Assembly: GCA_013202595.1 (NCBI GenBank)
Contig: JABMPV010000229.1
Coordinates: 1 to 45,020 of the forward strand
Length of the DNA stretch: 45,020 nt
From: a bacterium
GTDB taxonomy: Bacteria > Actinomycetota > Acidimicrobiia > Spongiisociales > UBA11373
Reading direction: 5' to 3'
Position numbers and translations under genes: made by a program. Every line of letters begins with the position of its first letter. The stretch's first letter is position 1. The notes under the pieces were generated by a model that saw nothing but the letters and a program-made list of their open reading frames with translations, was not told the DNA's origin and did not search any database. Below, in pieces: positions 39,680 to 45,020 of this stretch.

Positions 39680-40033
39680 ATGCGGAATTGGCTCATGGTC
39701 GTGGTCGTGGCGCTGCTGCTCGCAGGCTGCGGAGACGGCGGCACAGAGACCAGTATCGAGGTCCGGGAGAATGCGACGTTCTGCTCGGTCTTCGACGGGG
39801 GGTACTCCACGGCACTCTCCGAGGCCGTCCCGATCACCGATGATTCCTTCAATGATCGAATCGGTCACATTGTCGCCTGGGCCGGCGTCCTCGTAGACCT
39901 GGCGCCCGATGAGATCGCTTCCGAGGCCGGGGACAACCTGAAGTACCACGAGGCGCAGGCCGCCGTGGAATCAGCCACCGACTTCATTCCCGGGAGCAAC
40001 GCCATGCATGCCTGGGCACATGACAGCTGCTGA
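39680..40033 (+). CDS. Putative lipoprotein of unknown function
   Basis: 117 residues. A signal peptide MRNWLMVVVVALLLAGC ends in a lipobox LLAG|C, so the protein is anchored on the outer leaflet through Cys17. The mature part starts with Gly-rich and acidic residues, then helical segments with three more cysteines or so (FCSVFDGG and a C-terminal SC). A GAGGGGAGGG ribosome site is present. No family recognised. Confidence 0.85.
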   Translation: MRNWLMVVVVALLLAGCGDGGTETSIEVRENATFCSVFDGGYSTALSEAVPITDDSFNDRIGHIVAWAGVLVDLAPDEIASEAGDNLKYHEAQAAVESATDFIPGSNAMHAWAHDSC

Positions 40034-40072
40034 GGTTTCGGCCCGGACGACCCAACGGCCGGGCGTCCGTCA

Positions 40073-40078
40073 TAGGAT
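40073..40078 (+). promoter_or_regulatory. -10 box of a leaderless gene
   Basis: TAGGAT ends 6 nt before the ATG at 40085. Confidence 0.6.
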
Positions 40079-40084
40079 GCGCTC

Positions 40085-40711
40085 ATGAAGGACGTCACCA
40101 GAGAACTCTGGGCCAAGCAGGATCAGCACAAAGACGACCACTGGCGACTCTTCCGGGCAATCTCGGAATGGACGGACATCGAGACCGTCCTCTACCCCGG
40201 TTCCTTCGTCGATATCGCACCGTCCTTCCTGTGGCCTTCCGTCACCTACCTCGACTCCGATCGCAGGGCCGAGACCTTCTTCTCCGACAGGAGTGGGGTC
40301 AAGGAGATCATCCGGACTCACCGCGGTTCGCCGAGGAGCCCAAAGCTGGACTTCATCAGAGCGGACTACACCCTGCCGTTCGACCTCCCCGAACGATCGT
40401 TCGACTTCCTCATCTCGCTGTACGCCGGCTTCGTGTCGGAGCACTGTTCGAAGTACCTGAAGGTCGGCGGGACACTGCTGGTCAACTCCAGCCATGGCGA
40501 CGCCGCGATGGCGACGCTCGACCCCGCATATCAACTCGCCGCGGTGGTGATCACTCGTTCGGGTGACTACCGGATAGACGACCAGGACCTCGATGCATTC
40601 CTCATCCCCAAGACGCCCGTGGAGATCACGCCCGAGTACCTGCACGAGAGGGGCAAGGGGATCCTGTACACCAGATCGCCCTTCGCCTACCTGTTCCGGC
40701 GCATCTCCTGA
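40085..40711 (+). CDS. Methyltransferase-fold protein lacking a clear SAM glycine motif
   Basis: 208 residues. An HWRLFRAISEW start and TVLYPGSFVDIAPSFLWPSVTYLDSDRRAETFF suggest a Rossmann-like beta1-alphaA-beta2 unit, but the usual GxGxG loop is replaced by YPGSFVD. Then PFDLPERSFDFLISLYAGFVSEHCSKYLKVGGTLLVNSSHG fits the beta4-beta5 region of class I methyltransferases. It may bind SAM in an unusual way or have lost activity. No related gene lies next to it. The TAGGAT box fixes the start. Confidence 0.75.
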   Translation: MKDVTRELWAKQDQHKDDHWRLFRAISEWTDIETVLYPGSFVDIAPSFLWPSVTYLDSDRRAETFFSDRSGVKEIIRTHRGSPRSPKLDFIRADYTLPFDLPERSFDFLISLYAGFVSEHCSKYLKVGGTLLVNSSHGDAAMATLDPAYQLAAVVITRSGDYRIDDQDLDAFLIPKTPVEITPEYLHERGKGILYTRSPFAYLFRRIS

Positions 40712-40735
40712 GCCGGCGTCTTCAGTAGTGGGCGG

Positions 40736-41899
40736 TCAACGGACAGCGTCGGACAGGCGATCGATTGCCGTGACGATCCGGTCGGTCGGGGCGGCGATCG
40801 TCATCCTCGCGAATCCGGCACCCTCTCGACCAAACCAGTGCCCCGGACTGAGGGCCAGGCGAGCGGATGTGGCCAGCCACTCCGCCAGTTCGGGGACATC
40901 CATGCCCAGGGCCCGGAAGTCGAGCCATGCCAGGTAGGTGCCTTCCGGTTCGATGAGTTCGATCCCGTCGGGCAGACCATCTCGCAACAGGGCCGCGTTT
41001 CCCGCGATCAGAGTCAGCAGTTCATCGAGCCACCCTGCACCATCGGCGTAGCCGGCGGTGAACGCCGCTATCCCGAAGACGTTGTTGCGGGTCAGGTGAA
41101 AGCGGCTGCTCGCATCCCGGAACGCTGCGCTCACGTCCTCGTCATCCGAGATCATCAGCGTGTCGCACAACCCGGCGATCCCGAACGTCTTGATCGGCCC
41201 ATGGATTGCAGCCCAGGAGACCCCGGTACCTTCGGAAGCACTGGCGAACGGCACCCACGCATGCGGAGCGAGAGCGAGATCGGCGTGGATCTCATCGGCG
41301 ATCACGAACACATCGTGTCGCGCGCAGATCTCAGCCACCGCAACCAGTTCGTCCAGCGACCAGACCCGGCCGACCGGATTGTGAGGATTGCAGAGGATCA
41401 TGAGACGGTTTGCCGGGTCGGCGGCCCTCGCCTCGAGATCGGCCAGATCCATCTCGTACCGGCCCCCGGTGATGACGAGTGGGTTCTTGACCACCTCCCG
41501 GTCTGCTCCCACCACGAGGGGCTTGAAGTCGGTGAACACCGGCGGCTGCAGGATCACGCCGTCGCCCGGCGACGTGAGGCGGTCGACCAGCACCCCGATC
41601 GTGGTCCCGACACTCGGGCTCACCGTCGTGATGAGATCCGATCCCGTCCAACCGTGCCGGTCGGAGGCCCAGGACCAGAACGCATCGATGACCTCACCGG
41701 GCCTCGTCTCGTACCCATACCACCCGGTCCCGGCTCGCGACCGCATGGCTTCCACGATCGCCGGGGCCAGGTCCACGTATGGCTCGGCGATCCACAGCGG
41801 CAGGAGATCGTCCACCTCCCCAAAGAGCGCCGACAATCGGTTCTCGTCGGTCGCCAACGTCGCCGGCGTCAGTCGGTCACCAGGTGGCAATGAAGTCAT
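40736..41899 (-). CDS. PatB/MalY-type PLP aminotransferase or C-S lyase
   Basis: 387 residues, fold-type I PLP enzyme. DDLLPLWIAEPYVDLAPAIVEAM is the MalY/PatB-like N-terminus; GWYGYETRPGEV, ILQPPVFTDFKPLV, LCNPHNPVGRVWS, VIADEIHADLAL and the PLP lysine in IHGPIKTFGIAGLCD follow, ending in ALSPGHWFGREGAGFARMTIAAP. Relatives split cystathionine or aminate keto acids; the choice is not readable. A cystathionine lyase role would sit near methionine metabolism, but metYX is 5 kb away. A TAGGAT box fixes the start. Confidence 0.9.
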   Translation of the reverse strand: MTSLPPGDRLTPATLATDENRLSALFGEVDDLLPLWIAEPYVDLAPAIVEAMRSRAGTGWYGYETRPGEVIDAFWSWASDRHGWTGSDLITTVSPSVGTTIGVLVDRLTSPGDGVILQPPVFTDFKPLVVGADREVVKNPLVITGGRYEMDLADLEARAADPANRLMILCNPHNPVGRVWSLDELVAVAEICARHDVFVIADEIHADLALAPHAWVPFASASEGTGVSWAAIHGPIKTFGIAGLCDTLMISDDEDVSAAFRDASSRFHLTRNNVFGIAAFTAGYADGAGWLDELLTLIAGNAALLRDGLPDGIELIEPEGTYLAWLDFRALGMDVPELAEWLATSARLALSPGHWFGREGAGFARMTIAAPTDRIVTAIDRLSDAVR

Positions 41900-41905
41900 C
41901 GAGCC

Positions 41906-41911
41906 ATCCTA
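41906..41911 (-). promoter_or_regulatory. -10 box of a leaderless gene
   Basis: TAGGAT on the minus strand ends 6 nt before the ATG at 41899. Confidence 0.6.
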
Positions 41912-42101
41912 CGAGCGCAGAGTCCCGGGTCCCGACGAAACCCGGGGCAGAGATTCCAGGGGTCTCCCGGAACCCTGTCACAACCTCCGGATTCGATCAC
42001 CGGCTCGACCTCAGGATCTCCAGATCATCCCGGCTCGTCGGAAAGAGCCGACCGGAACGCCAGTCGTGATTCGACCTGGATCCGGTGTACTGCTGCATCG
42101 G

Positions 42102-42107
42102 TAGGGT
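42102..42107 (+). promoter_or_regulatory. -10 box of a leaderless gene
   Basis: TAGGGT ends 6 nt before the ATG at 42114. Confidence 0.6.
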
Positions 42108-42113
42108 TCTCCC

Positions 42114-43202
42114 ATGCCGATGAGTGACCTCGAATCGCGGGTGCAGACGATGGTCGACCGCTACGTCAGCAGGGGGCAGGCGCACGGCATCGTGGCGGGT
42201 ATCCAGTCTGAGAACGGTCACATCGATGCTGCTGCGGCTGCCGGCTTCTGTGATGTCGACGGCTCAGCCGAGATGACCCCCGATACGCCCTACCACCTGG
42301 CGAGCATCACGAAGATGTACACGGCAACAGCGGTCATGAAGCTGGCAGGATCTCGAGAGATCGACCTCGATTCGCCGATCTCCGAGTACCTCGGCGAGGA
42401 CCTCGTCGAAGGCATCCACGTCATCGATGGCACAGATCACGGCGGGTCGATCACGGTTGCCCAACTGCTCGATCAGACCAGCGGACTGGCCGACTACTTC
42501 GACGGCACACCGAAGGGTGGATCGAGTCTGGCGGATGACCTCAGGCAGGGCCGGGATCGAGCACTCACGATCGGCGATGTCTGCGCAATAGTGCGCCTTC
42601 TGTCCCCAGAGTTCGCTCCGGGTGCCGGAGATGGCCGGAGGGCCCACTACAGCGACACCAACTATTCGCTGCTGGGAGCGATCATCGAGGCGGTCACCGG
42701 TAGGAACGTCGCCGGGACGTTCAAGGAGACGATCTTCGAGCCGCTCGGTTTGCAGCACACCTACGTCTTCGACCACACGCTGACACAGCCGGCGCCGGCT
42801 GCCATGTACTTCAAAGCTCGCGCTCTGGATATCCCGCTGGCCATGTCGTCGTTTGCGCCGGACGGGGGTGTTGTGTCGACACTGGTCGAGAGCTTGCGAT
42901 TCCTCCGGGCCCTCTTCGGCGGAGAGTTGCTGACCGGGGATCAGTTGGCGCTCATGACGCAGCAGTGGAATCCGATCTTCTTCCCCCTCGAGTACGGCGG
43001 AGGCCTGATGCGGTTCGCAGTGCCCCGCTGGATGTCACCCTTCAAGGCCCCGCCAGGGTTGATCGGGCATTCCGGTTCCACCGGGTCGTTCGCCTTCCAC
43101 GATCCCAAGAGAGCCATCTATGTCGCCGGCACGTTCAACCAGATGGAGAACCCCGGCCGGCCGTACCGGCTCATGACCCGGATGATCGACCTTCTGGACT
43201 GA
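42114..43202 (+). CDS. Serine beta-lactamase-like hydrolase
   Basis: 362 residues. The beta-lactamase class C/esterase fold is shown by YHLASITKMYTATAVMKL with the SxxK nucleophile Ser-Ile-Thr-Lys, LLDQTSGLADYF, AHYSDTNYSLLGAIIEAVTG (YSD in place of the usual YxN), and the GHSGSTGSFAF block equivalent to KTG. No signal peptide, so it is cytoplasmic. Such proteins are usually esterases or peptidases rather than resistance enzymes. Substrate unknown. A TAGGGT box fixes the start. Confidence 0.9.
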   Translation: MPMSDLESRVQTMVDRYVSRGQAHGIVAGIQSENGHIDAAAAAGFCDVDGSAEMTPDTPYHLASITKMYTATAVMKLAGSREIDLDSPISEYLGEDLVEGIHVIDGTDHGGSITVAQLLDQTSGLADYFDGTPKGGSSLADDLRQGRDRALTIGDVCAIVRLLSPEFAPGAGDGRRAHYSDTNYSLLGAIIEAVTGRNVAGTFKETIFEPLGLQHTYVFDHTLTQPAPAAMYFKARALDIPLAMSSFAPDGGVVSTLVESLRFLRALFGGELLTGDQLALMTQQWNPIFFPLEYGGGLMRFAVPRWMSPFKAPPGLIGHSGSTGSFAFHDPKRAIYVAGTFNQMENPGRPYRLMTRMIDLLD

Positions 43203-43296
43203 GTCCACCCGGCCGCTCTCATCGGAGGCCGTGACTCCGGTCGGGTTCAAGAGCCCGACGACCTCTCGAATCCCCCCGGACGCACCGGGCGGGCGT

Positions 43297-44619
43297 CTAC
43301 GGCCGGCGCCCGTAGACCAGATCGTCCGTCCACAGAGCAGCCCTTCGTGCCGCCCCCGAGCGACGGAGCGTCCAGCGGATGATGCTGTGGGCGGCGTTGT
43401 CGGGATGCGAATAGGGGCACACCGCCATGCACTTGCCACAGTCGGTGCCGATCAGGTTCCAGTACCGGAAGCACGTGTCGGCATCGAGGACCCAGCGGAG
43501 GCCGCCGTCGACCGCCTCTCTGTCCCCGAAAGGGATGGAACTGCTCGGGCAGTTCTCCGCGCACTTGAGGCAGGTCGCGCAGAAGTCGAGCACCGTCGAG
43601 TCGTCCCCCGGCCCGTCGGGGCTCAGGGGCAGGTCGGTGGTCACCACCCCCAGGCGGACTCGCGGGCCCAGGCGGGGAGTCATCAGGATGCTCCTCCGGC
43701 CGATCTCGCCGAGTCCGGCATCGACTGCGACCAGAGGGGCGATCACTTGATAGTTGCCATCGATATGGGCCCTCGCCGGGTATCCCATCTCCCTGATGGT
43801 GGCCGCCAGTTGGATGCCGATCTTGGCGGCCTCGACGTACTGGCGGGCCGATTCGGCGACCACGGGAGCCTCCGGAGCGGCCCGCATGATCCCGTGGTCC
43901 ATCTCGACGGCGAAGGCGATCGCCCAGGCGTGGGTCATCTCGATCTCGGACCCGTACTCCCCTGACCCCCGTCCCACGTGCGAGTAGACGTGATAGTCCC
44001 GCAGCAGGGTGATCCCCACGTCGACCGCCCCGTGATAGGCGGCGACCTGTTTCACCAGACGGGATGCCTCCTCCGGCCCCAACCCGGCAGCGACCGGAGC
44101 GACCGGCCCATCCACGGACTCCTTCAGCGCTTCAGTCAACTCGAACGACCCCCGCGCGGTGGCGAACGCCTCCGGTTCGGCCATGCGGGCATCATCCGAC
44201 AGCAATCCCGGCAGCGAACGGGTCCTCTCATCTCCCTGCCGGTGCCCGGGGTGAGCCGCGTAGTAGGCATCGAAGCGCTCTGTCCCCGGCTCGAGGCGCG
44301 CTCTGGCGAACACGATATCCCGTTCGTCGACCCGGCGATCAGGACGCCCGTTGGCGGGAACCGATGTGCCGATAGGAAGGAACCAGGCGACCGCGGCCGC
44401 CAGAACCAAGACGATCAACACGCCGACGGCGATACGGCGCGGACCCGCCGGGACAGCGGCCATCGCCACGAGGGTCGCTCCCACCGCAAGCCCGGCCAGC
44501 GCCGAGACGCGCGTGGCGCGGCGCTCCCCCTCGCCCTTCGAGACCAGCGCAAAGACCCACAGACAGGCCGCCAGGGCGCAGCCGACGGAGATCAGGGTGA
44601 TCGCGAAAGCGGAATCCAT
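43297..44619 (-). CDS. Membrane-anchored reductive-dehalogenase-like 4Fe-4S protein
   Basis: 440 residues. Three membrane helices (about 5-25, 40-56 and 63-82) replace the Tat signal of classical RdhA. Next comes a corrinoid-type core: GITLLRDYHVYSHVGRGSG, EMTHAWAIAFAVEMDH, YVEAAKIGIQLAATIREMGYPARAHIDGNYQVIAPLVAVDAGLGEIGRRSILMTPRLGPRVRLG. Two cluster sites follow, CATCLKCAENCP (Cys347, 350, 353, 357) and Cys383 with CGKCMAVCP (Cys394, 397, 401). These match the RdhA/QueG group that use cobamide and two 4Fe-4S clusters. No RdhB or Tat motif is nearby. Dehalogenation is not proven. Confidence 0.85.
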   Translation of the reverse strand: MDSAFAITLISVGCALAACLWVFALVSKGEGERRATRVSALAGLAVGATLVAMAAVPAGPRRIAVGVLIVLVLAAAVAWFLPIGTSVPANGRPDRRVDERDIVFARARLEPGTERFDAYYAAHPGHRQGDERTRSLPGLLSDDARMAEPEAFATARGSFELTEALKESVDGPVAPVAAGLGPEEASRLVKQVAAYHGAVDVGITLLRDYHVYSHVGRGSGEYGSEIEMTHAWAIAFAVEMDHGIMRAAPEAPVVAESARQYVEAAKIGIQLAATIREMGYPARAHIDGNYQVIAPLVAVDAGLGEIGRRSILMTPRLGPRVRLGVVTTDLPLSPDGPGDDSTVLDFCATCLKCAENCPSSSIPFGDREAVDGGLRWVLDADTCFRYWNLIGTDCGKCMAVCPYSHPDNAAHSIIRWTLRRSGAARRAALWTDDLVYGRRP

Positions 44620-44657
44620 TTGTCGGTCGAGCCACCAGTGCCAGCAAGGGCCTCAGC

Positions 44658-45020
44658 TCAGGCGGCGGTTGCCCGCAGCATCCACGCCGTCTTCTCATGG
44701 GTGTCGATGCGGACCGTCGCCAGATCGGCTGTGGCCACATCGCCGGCCGCCTCGGCAACCGCGACGACTGCGCGAGCCGTCCGGGCCGCCGTCTCATGGC
44801 CAGATGCGAGCGCCCGGACCATCTCCATCGCCTCGGTGGTGCCCACACCCTCTGGAACCGACGTCAGAGCGGCGAACTCGGTGAAGCTGCCCGGGGAGGG
44901 GTACCCGAGTGCGCGGATGCGCTCGGCGATCAAGTCGACCGCGTCCCGCAGTTCGACGTACTGCTCCTCGAACATGAGATGCAGGCTGCGGAACATGGGG
45001 CCGGTCACGTTCCAGTGGAA
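44658..45020 (-). CDS. dps: Dps-family DNA-protection ferritin, N-terminus beyond the window
   Basis: The minus frame is open to the right edge (at least 120 residues). It includes FHWNVTGPMFRSLHLMFEEQYVEL with the ferroxidase His of HWN and following acidic residues, then AVDLIAERIRALG, and helices ending THEKTAWMLRATAA with the usual C-terminal TAWMLRA. Dps proteins store iron and shield DNA during starvation or peroxide stress. A methionine at 45008 lies inside the conserved region, so the true start is outside. Confidence 0.92.
   Translation of the reverse strand, partial: FHWNVTGPMFRSLHLMFEEQYVELRDAVDLIAERIRALGYPSPGSFTEFAALTSVPEGVGTTEAMEMVRALASGHETAARTARAVVAVAEAAGDVATADLATVRIDTHEKTAWMLRATAA

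Noticed and set aside
43297..44619. Epoxyqueuosine reductase QueG
   Set aside because: QueG has no N-terminal membrane helices and carries a different C-terminal part; the core blocks fit RdhA-like proteins better.
1..45020. CRISPR arrays, tRNA or rRNA genes, IS elements
   Set aside because: No regular repeat-spacer series, tRNA-like cloverleaf, transposase or terminal repeats were noticed by eye; a covariance search would settle the tRNA question.

Overview
The window reads as a densely coded chromosome segment of a high-GC actinobacterium. The signs are strong G/C preference at third codon positions, 4-bp ATGA/GTGA gene overlaps, a Tad-like pilus cluster without an outer-membrane secretin, a FadE5-type acyl-CoA dehydrogenase, PspA, and many genes that appear to be leaderless (a TA[G/C]NNT box ending 6-7 nt before the start codon). 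An uncultured deep lineage such as Acidimicrobiia is my guess; nothing here fixes the class. I saw no rRNA, tRNA, IS element, phage gene or CRISPR array.

Layout. 1-1559: a truncated amidohydrolase and a membrane diguanylate cyclase, divergent around a 9-bp inverted repeat. 1920-7667: a tightly overlapped Tad/Flp-type pilus operon (SAF-domain CpaB, TadZ-like, TadA ATPase, TadB, TadC, a Flp pilin and three pseudopilin/TadE-like proteins). 7708-15112: a membrane protein, a LacI-controlled amylosucrase, DUF2332, a thioredoxin-fold protein, DUF547, another membrane protein and a solitary DNA methyltransferase. 15181-19415: prephenate dehydratase, a GGDEF-EAL protein, a DUF2007-like protein and a YdcF-like protein. 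19744-22738: MalF/MalG-type sugar permeases that both carry an extra transmembrane insertion. 22877-28309: a membrane Hdr/CCG-type Fe-S oxidoreductase with a zinc-ribbon partner, a SAM methyltransferase, PspA and a TPM-domain protein. 28393-32593: a PH-like membrane protein, a coupled proC-putB pair, a VOC protein, an AlkD-like protein and a GNAT. 32682-35324: consensus promoter, SAM-I riboswitch, terminator, metY and metX. 35364-41899: a tiny Cys-rich protein, a GNAT, an EEP nuclease/phosphatase, FadE5-like dehydrogenase with a divergent TetR, a lipoprotein, a degenerate methyltransferase-like protein and a PatB-type lyase. 42114-45020: a serine hydrolase, a membrane-anchored reductive-dehalogenase-like protein and a truncated Dps.

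How the parts work together. Two intact GGDEF proteins, one directly upstream of the pilus operon, suggest c-di-GMP input to surface structures. The metYX operon is a self-contained methionine module under SAM feedback. ProC and PutB catalyse opposite steps between proline and pyrroline-5-carboxylate from one transcript. LacI is translationally coupled to amylosucrase and has an operator-like palindrome just upstream. The fadE/tetR pair shares a palindrome that overlaps both promoters. The least explained items are the twin MalF/MalG insertions, the anchored RdhA-like protein, the TPM-PspA pair and the pilin-like genes with no obvious start codon.
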